DNA from: Bacillus sp. B1-b2
GTDB taxonomy: Bacteria > Bacillota > Bacilli > Bacillales > Cytobacillaceae
Direction of reading: 5' to 3'
Assembly (NCBI RefSeq): GCF_009183415.1
Contig: NZ_WEHU01000011.1
Coordinates: 96,876 to 160,875, forward strand
DNA length: 64,000 nt
Made by a program: the position numbers and the translations under genes. This document shows, piece after piece, positions 1 to 8,843 of this stretch. Under the pieces are notes generated by a model. It made no database searches and was not told the origin of the DNA. It was given only the letters and a program-made list of their open reading frames with translations. The number at the start of each line of letters is the position of its first letter. Positions within the stretch are counted from its first letter, which is position 1.

Positions 1-249
1 TCAGTAGCTTCTCATATTATAGGTAACGAAATGCAAGAAATGGTAACCACGTTTTTAAAAGGAGACATTCAAACTGCCTCTAAATTACATCAAAAACTAT
101 TACCTCTAATGTGCGAACTATTTGTTGCACCTAATCCAGTTCCAGTCAAAACTGCTTTACAGTTAAAAGGATTTGATGTTGGCTCTGTTCGATTACCTTT
201 AGTACCTCTTTCTGAACAAGAGCGTAAGAACCTAGCGAACCTATTATAA
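1..249 (+). CDS. dapA: 4-hydroxy-tetrahydrodipicolinate synthase, C-terminal part
   Basis: The reading frame is open from the first base and ends at TAA 247-249, so about 82 C-terminal residues of a longer protein are visible. They match the C-terminal helical part of DapA, ending in a SEQERKNLANLL tail. DapA condenses pyruvate with aspartate semialdehyde in the diaminopimelate/lysine pathway, which in spore-formers also supplies dipicolinate. The catalytic lysine and N-terminal barrel lie outside the window. In B. subtilis dapA directly precedes rnjB, as here, and that synteny supports the call. The ATG at 31 is an internal methionine, not a start. Confidence 0.85.
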   Translation, partial: SVASHIIGNEMQEMVTTFLKGDIQTASKLHQKLLPLMCELFVAPNPVPVKTALQLKGFDVGSVRLPLVPLSEQERKNLANLL

Positions 250-298
250 TTTTCCTTATTTATTAACTGTAATAAATACAATCGATCAATTGGTCAGT

Positions 299-370
299 AG
301 GATGGAAGTTTAGTTTGAGACGAATTCACTTCGTATTAAATTAAACTTTCTATCCTCCTGGCTTTTTTGT
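299..370 (+). terminator. Rho-independent terminator after dapA
   Basis: Long imperfect stem: 299-316 pairs with 338-356, with a loop around 317-337. It is followed by CCTGGC and a T-run at about 363-368. It closes the dapA transcription unit. Confidence 0.75.
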
Positions 371-681
371 TTACTACATAGATTTTCTTGTTTGGAAGTA
401 GCCTGGAAGAGGAAATTAAAAAATAGCAGGGTAATAAAACAAATTTTATCTGCCTCTTGATCGTAAAATATGCAAAACTTAACTTAATAAGCAAAGGATA
501 GATAACCAGGAATTAATAATATCTTAATAGTGTAAAATGATTAAATCTACCTAGTTTATAAAAATAAATACACGATAAAAGAGGAGATTTCATAAAATTG
601 GTTGTAAACATTTTTAAACATCAAGTATAATAAGCATAACTGATCAATGGTCGGCCTAACTCAACAAGGAGGAAACAAAAA
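371..681. other. Intergenic region upstream of rnjB
   Basis: AT-rich spacer of about 310 bp between the dapA terminator and rnjB. I see no ORF with a ribosome-binding site. A promoter for rnjB must lie here, but no -35/-10 pair stands out well enough to call. Confidence 0.5.
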
Positions 682-684
682 GTG

Positions 685-2361
685 ATGAAAAACGAAAAGA
701 TAAAGCTGGTCGCCCTCGGAGGAGTAGGGGAGAACGGAAAAAATATGTTTGTAGTCGAAGTGGACGAAGACATATTTGTGATTGACGCTGGCTTAATGTA
801 CCCACAAAATGAAATGCTTGGAATCGATATTGTCGTTCCAGACATTAGTTATTTAAAACAAAACAGGGAAAGAGTAAAAGGGATATTCCTAACACATGGT
901 CATGAGGATCATATTGGAGGATTATCGTATATCTTAAGAGAGTTAGATGTTCCAGTCTATACGACTCGCCTAACTGCGGAATTAGCGAAGGAAAAGATGA
1001 AGGAACAAGATTTTAAAGGACAAGCTAAATTTGAAGTGATAACGGCGAGATCGGTGTTAACCTTTACCTCTTCTAAAGTTTCATTCTTTAAGACTAATCA
1101 CAGTATTCCAGATAGTATTGGAGTTGTCGTACATACATCTGAAGGTTCAATTGTACATACAGGTGATTTCAAGTTTGACCAGACGGCAAGCGACTTGTAC
1201 AAGCCAGACTATGCTGCAATGGCAAGAATTGGTGAAAGAGGAGTATTGTGTTTATTATCTGATAGTACAAATGCAGATAAGCCAGGATACGCTACAACGG
1301 ATTTCGCGGTTACTCAACAATTAACAGAAGCATTTCTTCAAACAAATGGACGTATTATCGCTGCTTGTTTTGCAACAGATCTAAATAGAATTCAGCATAT
1401 TATTGATGCAGCAGAAAAAACAAACCGCAAAGTAGCGGTATTAGGCAAAAATCTGCAACGTGTGTTACAAATTGCTACAAAATATAATTACCTCCATGTA
1501 GGGGAAGAAACACTTCTAACTTACAATGAGTTGCAGGAATATCCTTTAAATCAAATGGTTATTATTACTACTGGAACTAAGGGCGAGCCAATTGAAGCAC
1601 TACAAAAAATGGTGAAGAAAAATCATAAGCAAGTAAGCATTATGGAAGGCGACACTATTCTATTTGCTGCTTCCTCATTCCTTGGTAGTGAAGTATTTGT
1701 TGGGAAAACAATTGATAAATTATATCGTGCAGGGGCTACTCTAATGGCAGGATATAAAACATTTAATAGCTCTAATCATGGAAACCAAGAAGAATTAAAA
1801 TTCATGATTAATATGATGAAGCCGAAATTCTTTATCCCTATTCACGGTGAATATCGTGTATTAAAAGCACATGAGAAGCTTGCTAAGGAATGTGGCATAA
1901 AGCCTCAGAATATCTATTTGCCAGAGCAAGGCGAAGTGCTTGAGTATAACGAAGATAAACTTCAAGTAGGTGGGAAAATTCCTGCTGGAAATGTATTAAT
2001 TGATGGTGCAGGAATCGGAGATGTAGGTAATATTGTATTAAGAGACCGTAAATTATTATCTCAAGATGGGATCTTAACAGTAGTAGTTACTTTAAATAAA
2101 GCAGAAAGAAAAATCTCTGCTGGACCTGAAATTATTACAAGAGGTTTTGTTTATGTTCGCGAGTCAGAACAATTATTAGAAGATGCTGCTGAAAAAGTAA
2201 AAGATATCGTGGAAAAAAGCATTAGTAAAGATAGCTTTGATTGGACAGGCATTAAACAAGATATTAGAGATACCCTAAACCAATTCCTATACGAAAAAAC
2301 AAAAAGAAGACCAATGATCTTACCAATCATTATGGAAATCAAGCCATATAGAAATAAATAA
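685..2361 (+). CDS. rnjB: Ribonuclease J2
   Basis: 558-residue metallo-beta-lactamase/beta-CASP ribonuclease. RNase J enzymes take part in 5'-3' exonuclease and endonuclease mRNA decay and rRNA maturation, and J2 forms a complex with J1. Visible motifs, numbered from the upstream GTG: HGHEDH at 72-77, HTGDFKFD from 159, SDSTNAD near 193-199 and PIHGEYR with His388. The locus (after dapA, before tepA) is that of J2, not J1. A strong AAGGAGG at 667-673 serves both GTG 682 and ATG 685. I take the ATG, but GTG is equally spaced for the ribosome. Unlike B. subtilis J2 as I recall it, the metal-binding histidines look intact (see findings). A perfect terminator follows the gene. Confidence 0.93.
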   Translation: MKNEKIKLVALGGVGENGKNMFVVEVDEDIFVIDAGLMYPQNEMLGIDIVVPDISYLKQNRERVKGIFLTHGHEDHIGGLSYILRELDVPVYTTRLTAELAKEKMKEQDFKGQAKFEVITARSVLTFTSSKVSFFKTNHSIPDSIGVVVHTSEGSIVHTGDFKFDQTASDLYKPDYAAMARIGERGVLCLLSDSTNADKPGYATTDFAVTQQLTEAFLQTNGRIIAACFATDLNRIQHIIDAAEKTNRKVAVLGKNLQRVLQIATKYNYLHVGEETLLTYNELQEYPLNQMVIITTGTKGEPIEALQKMVKKNHKQVSIMEGDTILFAASSFLGSEVFVGKTIDKLYRAGATLMAGYKTFNSSNHGNQEELKFMINMMKPKFFIPIHGEYRVLKAHEKLAKECGIKPQNIYLPEQGEVLEYNEDKLQVGGKIPAGNVLIDGAGIGDVGNIVLRDRKLLSQDGILTVVVTLNKAERKISAGPEIITRGFVYVRESEQLLEDAAEKVKDIVEKSISKDSFDWTGIKQDIRDTLNQFLYEKTKRRPMILPIIMEIKPYRNK

Positions 2362-2370
2362 CAACAGCTG

Positions 2371-2395
2371 CCACCCGTGAGAACGGGTGGTTTCT
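2371..2395 (+). terminator. Rho-independent terminator after rnjB
   Basis: Perfect 8-bp GC-rich stem CCACCCGT/ACGGGTGG (2371-2378 with 2383-2390), a four-base loop, then TTTCT. Confidence 0.85.
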
Positions 2396-2572
2396 CTGCA
2401 GTTAAAACTGACTAAGTCCAAAAGAGCTACTACAAGGTTCAACAATTGTACTACTTCTACTGCCTAACCTAAAGGTACCTCCATTTTATTTTTTCACGGC
2501 TTCTTTATCCATAAACGGATTGATATACTTCATCATCTTACATTTGTTTTTGTTACTCCTTTTGGGTTCAAG

Positions 2573-2810
2573 ACGGAGTGATCTTATTGGTCGGAGAATT
2601 AAGGAAGCCTCCATTCAGATAAATAGTCGGAGAAAATACCCTTATTTCGTTATTTCCATGAAAAATGGCTCCAATAGCCGGAAAAATTCCGATTATTTAA
2701 AACACATGAAATACGAGGACTTTTCATAACTTAACCGGAAAAGATACCCTTATTATCCTGAAAATAAGTGTCTATCAGCATTTAACCGGAAATTCTCCGT
2801 TTATTTTGCT
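2573..2810. repeat. Dispersed CGGA/TCCG repeat element, copy 1
   Basis: The rnjB-tepA gap is unusually long (about 635 bp) and contains at least five CGGA-type motifs embedded in ATAA or TTAA context: near 2595, 2629, 2673-2690, 2735 and 2784-2798. Two are self-complementary (CCGGAAAAATTCCG and CCGGAAATTCTCCG). The same motif, also next to text resembling ATTTCCATGAAAAATGG, recurs at 22.65-22.86 kb and 63.79-63.88 kb. Short frames across it have no ribosome-binding site and I regard them as non-coding. The remaining bases (2396-2572 and 2811-3015) show no other feature I can name. Confidence 0.6.
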
Positions 2811-3030
2811 GATTACTGCATATTCTATGAATTCCATGGCATGAATTTTTTTCCTACCATCGCTGTAAGCTTTTTTGAATCCTATGCATAGCTTAGGGTT
2901 TACAAATTTGCAATTACTGCTATAATCACTCAACCTATCATAACCATGAACTTTTCCCAATTTTTCTTTCGCATGAAAAAAGAGATCTCTTCTAATACTA
3001 CTACCATCATGTTTAGAAAGGGAGAAAGAT

Positions 3031-3771
3031 ATGGTTAAACAAAATAATAATAATACAGAAGAACAGCCAAAGGAAGATAAGCCTGTTAACGGATTAATGG
3101 AAAAGATTCAGCAGCTTGGACAGACAAATGTACCACAACTATCTCAGGATTCTAAAATACATTGTTTAACAATCGTCGGACAAATTGAGGGCCATTTACA
3201 ATTACCTCCTCAAAATAAAACAACAAAATACGAGCATTTAATTCCACAAATCGTCGCAATCGAGCAAAATCCTAAAATAGAAGGAGTGCTAGTCATTCTT
3301 AATACAGTAGGCGGAGATGTGGAAGCAGGTCTTGCGATTTCCGAAATGCTCGCATCCTTATCCAAGCCTACTGTTTCCCTAGTATTAGGAGGAGGACATT
3401 CTATTGGTGTTCCTATTGCAGTATCCTGTGATTACTCCTATATTGCAGAAACAGCAACGATGACTATCCATCCAATTCGTTTAACAGGATTAGTTATTGG
3501 TGTTCCTCAAACCTTTGAATATTTAGATAAGATGCAAGAGAGAGTCGTGAAATTTGTAACGAAGCATTCCAAAATCACAGAGGATGATTTTAAAGATTTA
3601 ATGTTTGCTAAAGGAAATCTAACTCGTGATATAGGGACAAATGTTATCGGTCAAGACGCGGTAATTTCTGGTTTAATTGATGGAGTAGGTGGAGTTGGTG
3701 ATGCCATGACAAAGTTAAATCAATTGATAGATGCTAATAATACAGAAAAGAATGAAGGGATCATTCAATGA
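3031..3771 (+). CDS. tepA: ClpP-class protease TepA (YmfB)
   Basis: 246-residue ClpP/crotonase-fold protein of the translocation-enhancing protein TepA family. After a hydrophilic N-terminus (1-40) the ClpP core shows GGDVEAG at 94-100, the nucleophile motif GGGHSIG with Ser124, and the catalytic His147 in MTIHP. These are the TepA equivalents of the ClpP Ser/His pair. The family has been linked to protein export and degradation of small secreted or spore proteins; its substrates are not evident here. Start ATG 3031 follows GAAAGGGAG at 3016-3023. It overlaps ylzJ by four bases, so the two are translationally coupled, as in B. subtilis upstream of spoIIIE. Confidence 0.88.
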   Translation: MVKQNNNNTEEQPKEDKPVNGLMEKIQQLGQTNVPQLSQDSKIHCLTIVGQIEGHLQLPPQNKTTKYEHLIPQIVAIEQNPKIEGVLVILNTVGGDVEAGLAISEMLASLSKPTVSLVLGGGHSIGVPIAVSCDYSYIAETATMTIHPIRLTGLVIGVPQTFEYLDKMQERVVKFVTKHSKITEDDFKDLMFAKGNLTRDIGTNVIGQDAVISGLIDGVGGVGDAMTKLNQLIDANNTEKNEGIIQ

Positions 3772-3980
3772 TTATGTACACCATGATGCCAGAGGAGTTA
3801 ATTTTTCCCTATTCTCAGGAAACTTTTGAACAACAACAGGTTATTAATTATAATGGTATTCCACTCCTTGTAGCTAGAACAGAAACAAGTGAGTATGAAG
3901 TGATACGCATATTAAGTACGGACCCAAATCACTTTCTTTCTAGTCAATTTCAGCCTGGTTCAAAAATTACGCACATATAA
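3768..3980 (+). CDS. ylzJ: YlzJ-like small protein
   Basis: 70-residue protein beginning [14 protein letters not shown], which resembles the YlzJ family found after tepA in Bacillus. The start ATG 3768-3770 overlaps the tepA stop (ATGA), so translation is coupled. There is no signal peptide or membrane segment. The function of the family is unknown. A second ATG at 3774 is possible, but the MI(L/M)YT start of relatives favours 3768. Confidence 0.75.
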   Translation: MIMYTMMPEELIFPYSQETFEQQQVINYNGIPLLVARTETSEYEVIRILSTDPNHFLSSQFQPGSKITHI

Positions 3981-3998
3981 TCGTATTTTTATAAATTA

Positions 3999-4007
3999 TG
4001 GTATAAT
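3999..4007 (+). promoter_or_regulatory. Candidate extended -10 promoter
   Basis: TGGTATAAT at 3999-4007 matches a TGnTATAAT extended -10. No convincing -35 is present 17 bp upstream. The predicted start lies only about ten bases before the hairpin at 4020-4047. Confidence 0.4.
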
Positions 4008-4019
4008 ATAGTAAGAGGT

Positions 4020-4047
4020 AAAAGCAGCCACTAGGCTGCTTTCTTTC
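4020..4047 (+). terminator. Rho-independent terminator before ftsK
   Basis: Stem AGCAGCC/GGCTGCT (4023-4029 with 4034-4040), loop ACTA, then TTCTTTC. It ends the tepA-ylzJ transcript, or attenuates transcripts from the extended -10 just upstream. Confidence 0.7.
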
Positions 4048-4098
4048 ATACATAAAAAAGAAAGTGATTAAATTCGATATAAAATATAAGGTGATAAG

Positions 4099-6432
4099 AT
4101 GGCTAAAAGAAAAAGAAGAAAAACTAGACAAAAACAACATCTCAAGACAACTATACGATATGAACTTACCGCTTTGATGATTATGGCCATAAGTTTCATT
4201 TCCATTCTCAAATTAGGTGCAGTTGGTACAACAATGGTCTCCTTTTTCCGCTTTTTTATGGGATCATGGTATATGCTAAGCCTTATAGGCTTAATTATTT
4301 ATGCTGGTTTCCTAATGTGGAAAAGGGACAAGCCTTATTTGTTTCATACCAAACTAGTAGGAATTTATTTAATAACAGCATCTCTGTTATTGCTTAGTCA
4401 TGTTACGTTATTTAAATTACTGGCAAGTACAGGGAACTTTAATAATCCGAGTGTTATCTTCAATACGTGGGAACTGTTTTGGATGGAAGTAAATGGTCAG
4501 TCAACAAATGTAGATTTAGGTGGAGGAATGATTGGAGCAGTATTGTTTGCTTTATTTCATTATTTATTTGATACAGTAGGAACCCAGTTAATTGCTTTTC
4601 TAGTTATTATAATAGGGTTTATCTTACTAACTGGTAAAACCGTTAGTGGAGCCTTTAAGAAAGTCATGTCTAGTATTGGCAACTTCATGAAGAATCAATG
4701 GAATGAATTTGTATTAGATATGAAAGATTGGAAAGAATCTGTACAAAGAAATAAAGAAAAACGTAAACAACAGAAAGAAGCCAAAAAAGAAACAAAACAT
4801 CAAGAAGAGGAAACTCCTTCTCTCATTGTAAATCAGATAAACCAAGAAGAAGAAATTTACCCACAAGAACCTATCATAAATACTTTTGCAGATATTGCAT
4901 ATGAGCAAGAAGCAATCAAAGAAGAGCAAGATGTAAGCAAGGATTCCAAGCAAGAGCCGGAAGAGGTAATAGCACCAATTACGTTCACAGAGGTAGAGAA
5001 TGAAGATTACCAACTTCCGCCATTAAGACTTTTAAAGCTACCAAGAAAAACAGATCAAAGTAATGAGTACGAGCAAATTCATGCAAATGCTGCTAAACTG
5101 GAAAGAACTTTTCATAGCTTTGGAGTAAAAGCAAAAGTAACAGAAGTTCATTTAGGACCGGCTGTGACAAAATATGAAGTTCATCCATCGGAAGGTGTAA
5201 AAGTAAGCAAAATAGTAAACCTAAGTGATGATTTAGCACTAGCACTTGCAGCTAAAGATATCCGTATTGAGGCACCAATACCTGGAAAGTCCGCAATAGG
5301 AATAGAAGTGCCTAATTCAGAAGTGGCTGTCGTTTCTTTAAGGGAAGTACTAGATTCTAGTAAAAATGATAAAGTAGATTCGAAGCTGATGATTGCTTTT
5401 GGAAGAGATATAACAGGAGAAGCAGTTTGTGCAGAATTAAATAAAATGCCTCATTTACTAGTAGCAGGGGCTACAGGTAGTGGGAAAAGTGTATGCATTA
5501 ACGGAATCATCACAAGTATTCTAATGAGAGCAAAGCCACATGAAGTGAAAATGATGATGATTGATCCAAAGATGGTAGAGCTAAATGTATACAATGGTAT
5601 TCCACACTTACTAGCACCTGTTGTAACCAATCCAAAGAAAGCATCCCAAGCTTTGCAAAAAGTAGTTAGTGAAATGGAAAGAAGATATGATCTATTCTCT
5701 CACACTGGAACAAGAAATATTGAAGGCTATAATGAGTATGTTAAACGCCAAAATAAAGAAGAAGGAGAAAAACAACCACTTCTTCCATTTATTGTGGTAA
5801 TTGTAGACGAGTTAGCAGATTTAATGATGGTTGCTTCAAATGATGTGGAAGATGCTATTACGAGACTTGCACAAATGGCTCGTGCAGCTGGTATCCATTT
5901 GATCATTGCTACACAGCGTCCATCTGTTGATGTTATCACAGGTGTTATTAAAGCTAATATTCCTTCTCGTATTGCTTTTGCGGTTTCTTCTCAAACCGAT
6001 TCTCGTACAATCTTAGACATGGGCGGTGCTGAGAAGTTACTAGGTAGAGGAGATATGTTATTCTTCCCGTATGGAGCTAGTAAGCCTGTTAGGGTACAAG
6101 GGGCTTTTCTTTCTGATGAAGAAGTAGAAGAAGTAGTAGACTTTGTCATTGCTCAGCAAAAAGCACAATACCAAGAAGAAATGATTCCAGATGATGTAAC
6201 AGAAGTATCTGGTGAAGTGGATGATGATTTATATACGGATGCAGTTGATTTAGTAGTTGAAATGCAAACCGCATCTGTTAGTATGTTACAAAGAAGATTT
6301 AGAATAGGATATACAAGAGCAGCAAGATTAATAGATGAAATGGAAGCAAGAGGGGTAGTTGGGCCGTATGAAGGTAGCAAACCAAGAACGGTATTACTGC
6401 CAAAATCCTCAGAAGAAATGAATATACAATAA
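4099..6432 (+). CDS. ftsK: DNA translocase FtsK/SpoIIIE
   Basis: 777-residue membrane-anchored DNA pump (B. subtilis SpoIIIE is similar in length). Order: a basic N-terminus, about four membrane segments between residues 20 and 185, an acidic/coiled linker (about 200-320), then the RecA-like motor. Walker A GATGSGKS is at 457-464 and Walker B ends in D570-E571 followed by LADLM. The C-terminal winged-helix gamma domain (about 705-768, with the [15 protein letters not shown] motif) reads KOPS/SRS skew sequences. It moves chromosome through the division or sporulation septum. Start ATG 4099 has AAGGTGAT upstream. Its place between tepA-ylzJ and the GntR gene matches spoIIIE in B. subtilis. Confidence 0.95.
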   Translation: MAKRKRRKTRQKQHLKTTIRYELTALMIMAISFISILKLGAVGTTMVSFFRFFMGSWYMLSLIGLIIYAGFLMWKRDKPYLFHTKLVGIYLITASLLLLSHVTLFKLLASTGNFNNPSVIFNTWELFWMEVNGQSTNVDLGGGMIGAVLFALFHYLFDTVGTQLIAFLVIIIGFILLTGKTVSGAFKKVMSSIGNFMKNQWNEFVLDMKDWKESVQRNKEKRKQQKEAKKETKHQEEETPSLIVNQINQEEEIYPQEPIINTFADIAYEQEAIKEEQDVSKDSKQEPEEVIAPITFTEVENEDYQLPPLRLLKLPRKTDQSNEYEQIHANAAKLERTFHSFGVKAKVTEVHLGPAVTKYEVHPSEGVKVSKIVNLSDDLALALAAKDIRIEAPIPGKSAIGIEVPNSEVAVVSLREVLDSSKNDKVDSKLMIAFGRDITGEAVCAELNKMPHLLVAGATGSGKSVCINGIITSILMRAKPHEVKMMMIDPKMVELNVYNGIPHLLAPVVTNPKKASQALQKVVSEMERRYDLFSHTGTRNIEGYNEYVKRQNKEEGEKQPLLPFIVVIVDELADLMMVASNDVEDAITRLAQMARAAGIHLIIATQRPSVDVITGVIKANIPSRIAFAVSSQTDSRTILDMGGAEKLLGRGDMLFFPYGASKPVRVQGAFLSDEEVEEVVDFVIAQQKAQYQEEMIPDDVTEVSGEVDDDLYTDAVDLVVEMQTASVSMLQRRFRIGYTRAARLIDEMEARGVVGPYEGSKPRTVLLPKSSEEMNIQ

Positions 6433-6474
6433 AGAAAGCCTGAAATAGTATAACCTATTTCAGGCTTTCTTTTT
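6432..6474 (+). terminator. Rho-independent terminator after ftsK
   Basis: Perfect 17-bp stem (6432-6448 with 6455-6471), six-base loop, T-run at the 3' side. A-rich on the left arm, so it could also work on the minus strand. Confidence 0.9.
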
Positions 6475-6674
6475 GCTTACCATCCTGAATGAAAACAAAA
6501 GAATATAATGATATAAGGGTAAAACTAGTGGTTTTTTGGGAAGTTTATACAGTTGAAACCGTTTGATTTCCGAACAATTAATTATTTCTGTATTTTTTCG
6601 ACGAAATTCTTAAAACTCTATTTATTTATTAGTAAAAAAGTGTTATAGTATTTTCGATTAGTAGGAATGATTGA

Positions 6675-6692
6675 ACATCAGATGTCTGATGT
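6675..6692. promoter_or_regulatory. Palindromic operator candidate upstream of nupR
   Basis: ACATCAGATGTCTGATGT is a palindrome with perfect 8-bp arms around a 2-bp centre. It lies 28 bp before the nupR start and about 25 bp after a possible -10 (TATAGT 6644-6649). This is a typical position for an autoregulatory GntR-family operator. I see no second copy in front of nupN. Confidence 0.55.
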
Positions 6693-6719
6693 CTTAGAAC
6701 TGTTTTGGAGGAACATCAC

Positions 6720-7451
6720 ATGCTAATTAAATCAGATTCGAGACATTTATATTTGCAGGTTGTGGATCGTCTGAAAAAAGACATAGAAGTCGGAATATAT
6801 AAAGAAAGAGAAAAATTCCCTTCTGAATTCGAACTTGCGAAAACCTTAGGTGTCAGTAGAGCAACTTTACGAGAAGCGCTCCGAACATTAGAAGAAGAGA
6901 ATGTTATTGTCAGAAGACATGGTGTTGGAACTTTTGTAAACAGCAGGCCATTATTTAATTCTGGCATTGAGCAACTAAGTAGTGTCACGAACATGATTAA
7001 GCAAGCAGGTATGAATCCCGGAACAATTTTTCTAAGCTCCAATTCATTGCTCATGGCAGAAGAGGATGTAAAACGCTTCTCAAGTTCACAAGAGGAAGAG
7101 CTATTGTGTATCGAAAGAGTTCGAACAGCTAATGGCGAGCCGGTTGTTTATTGTATGGATAAGCTACCACAGAAGTTCTTACCAGAACGATTTTCATACG
7201 ATCAAGAATCTATTTTTCAATTCTTGGAATCGGATAGTCAAAGGCATATTACATACGCTGTTGCACAAATCGAACCGATTGGATATCACGACAAAGTCTC
7301 TCCCATTTTACAATGTGAACCTGAAACGGCATTGCTTGTTTTAAAGCAAATGCACTATGATGAGAAGGATACACCAATTCTTTATTCTGTCAATTATTTT
7401 CGAGCAGATAAATTTAGCTTTCAAGTTTTAAGAAAAAGAATTTATTCATAA
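6720..7451 (+). CDS. nupR: GntR/HutC-family regulator of nucleoside uptake, NupR (YmfC)
   Basis: 243-residue repressor with an N-terminal GntR winged helix (about residues 5-70, [15 protein letters not shown] recognition-helix region) and a C-terminal UTRA/HutC ligand domain (about 90-240). In B. subtilis the homologue at this locus, YmfC/NupR, represses the nupNOPQ guanosine importer, which lies elsewhere. Here the importer starts 70 bp downstream, which strongly supports the role. I chose ATG 6720 because GGAGG at 6707-6711 is spaced for it; the in-frame TTG 6705 overlaps that site. A palindrome at 6675-6692 may be its operator. Confidence 0.85.
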   Translation: MLIKSDSRHLYLQVVDRLKKDIEVGIYKEREKFPSEFELAKTLGVSRATLREALRTLEEENVIVRRHGVGTFVNSRPLFNSGIEQLSSVTNMIKQAGMNPGTIFLSSNSLLMAEEDVKRFSSSQEEELLCIERVRTANGEPVVYCMDKLPQKFLPERFSYDQESIFQFLESDSQRHITYAVAQIEPIGYHDKVSPILQCEPETALLVLKQMHYDEKDTPILYSVNYFRADKFSFQVLRKRIYS

Positions 7452-7521
7452 TTCTAGGGAAAGCTACTTTTAGGGTCTTCTTACTAAACATTTCAATACA
7501 AAAAACTGGGGGGTACAAACC

Positions 7522-8592
7522 TTGAAAAAGCGTAAATTTGGCCTAGCACTTTCATTAGTACTAGCAGCAGGAACTGTATTAGGAGCTTGTGGAAGTAACA
7601 ATGATGAAAATGATAATGCTGCTGAGGGAGATAAAGAAAAAGATTCTTTTAGCGTAGCAATGGTTACAGATGTAGGTGGAGTAGATGATAAATCTTTCAA
7701 CCAATCTGCTTGGGAAGGATTACAAGCTTTTGGTAAAGAAAACAGCTTAGAAAAAGGTGAAGGTGGATATGATTACCTTCAATCTCAATCTGATGCAGAT
7801 TATGCTACTAACTTAAATAGCTTAACTCGTAAAGGTTTTGACTTAGTATTTGGTATTGGTTTCATGATGGAAGGTGCAATTGATGAGATTGCAAAACAAC
7901 AAACAGATGCACATTTTGCAATTGTTGACGCTGTAGTAGATGAGCCAAACGTTGCAAGTATTACATTTAAAGAACAAGAAGCTGGTTTCTTAGCAGGTGT
8001 TGCTGCAGGTAAAGCAACTAAAAGTAACAAAATCGGATTTATTGGTGGGGTTGAAAGTGAAGTAATCGCTCGTTTCCAAGCTGGTTTTGAAGCTGGTGTT
8101 AAAGAATCAAATCCAGAAGCAACAGTAGATTCTCAATATTCTGGTGCTTTTGATAAGCCAGAATTAGGTAAAACAATTGCTAACAAAATGTACTCTTCTG
8201 GTGCTGACGTAGTATTCCATGCTGCTGGTGGTACTGGTGCTGGATTATTCACAGAGGCTAAAGAATTAAAAGAAAAAGATCCTTCAAGTTATATTTGGGC
8301 AATTGGTGTAGACTCTGACCAAGCTGCTGAAGGAAAAGTAGGAGATCATAACATTGTGTTAACATCTGCATTAAAAGGTGTTTCTACTGCAGTACAAGAT
8401 ATCTCTGCAAAAGCTAAAGATGGTAACTTCCCAGGTGGAGAAACTACTGTTTACGGTTTAGCTGAAGATGGTGTTGGTCTTGCTACAATTAACGAAGAAG
8501 TAGAAAACAAAGCAGATATCGATGCAGCTATTGAAGAATGGACTGCAAAAATTAAAAACGGTGAGTACACTGTTCCTGATACTGTAAAATAA
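7522..8592 (+). CDS. nupN: Nucleoside-binding lipoprotein (BMP family)
   Basis: 356-residue substrate-binding lipoprotein of the BMP/PnrA/Med family, the extracellular receptor of the nucleoside ABC importer. The N-terminus is a lipoprotein signal with lipobox LGAC, lipidated Cys23. An acidic linker leads into the BMP domain starting at about residue 43 (SVAMVTDVGGVDDKSFNQ, then GIGFMMEG, GFIGGVESEV and GGTGAGLF motifs). It starts at TTG 7522 with a GGGGGG-type ribosome-binding site at 7508-7513. A strong hairpin after the gene (8613-8653) probably limits readthrough, so that more receptor than transporter is made. Confidence 0.92.
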   Translation: MKKRKFGLALSLVLAAGTVLGACGSNNDENDNAAEGDKEKDSFSVAMVTDVGGVDDKSFNQSAWEGLQAFGKENSLEKGEGGYDYLQSQSDADYATNLNSLTRKGFDLVFGIGFMMEGAIDEIAKQQTDAHFAIVDAVVDEPNVASITFKEQEAGFLAGVAAGKATKSNKIGFIGGVESEVIARFQAGFEAGVKESNPEATVDSQYSGAFDKPELGKTIANKMYSSGADVVFHAAGGTGAGLFTEAKELKEKDPSSYIWAIGVDSDQAAEGKVGDHNIVLTSALKGVSTAVQDISAKAKDGNFPGGETTVYGLAEDGVGLATINEEVENKADIDAAIEEWTAKIKNGEYTVPDTVK

Positions 8593-8612
8593 TTAGTAAT
8601 TAATGCTAATAC

Positions 8613-8653
8613 AGGAATAAGTGATTTGCATAGCAAACACTTATTCCTTTTTT
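8613..8653 (+). terminator. Intra-operon terminator/attenuator after nupN
   Basis: Perfect 11-bp stem AGGAATAAGTG/CACTTATTCCT (8613-8623 with 8638-8648), 14-base loop, T5-6 tail. It sits between the receptor and the ATPase gene. Confidence 0.85.
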
Positions 8654-8721
8654 ACGACTAAGATTTAGAATTTTAACTAAAAAATAGAAGCTAAATTCTA
8701 TTTTTTATTAAAAATTTTATC

Positions 8722-8751
8722 TTGGTGAAATTATAGTAATATAGTTATAAA
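8722..8751 (+). promoter_or_regulatory. Weak promoter candidate upstream of nupO
   Basis: TTGGTG at 8722-8727 and TATAAA at 8746-8751 with an 18-bp spacer, between the nupN terminator and nupO. It could supply transporter transcripts independently of nupN. Neither box is consensus. Confidence 0.3.
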
Positions 8752-8843
8752 TGCTGTATAAATGAAGGTTTTGCTTCTTGAAATACTTAATTTGCCATAA
8801 GTTAGAATGAATATTTTGTAGGTTGTAAGAAGGAGTGGAAGCA

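Noticed and set aside
2520..2729. 69-codon frame between rnjB and tepA
   Set aside because: It lies inside the CGGA repeat cluster, lacks a ribosome-binding site and has no recognisable protein pattern.
4714..5013. 99-codon minus-strand frame inside ftsK
   Set aside because: Antisense shadow of the charged linker of FtsK; the hydrophobic composition arises from reverse-reading Lys/Glu codons.
6475..6704. Purine riboswitch upstream of nupR
   Set aside because: The conserved purine-aptamer loop sequences are absent; a protein operator explains the site better.
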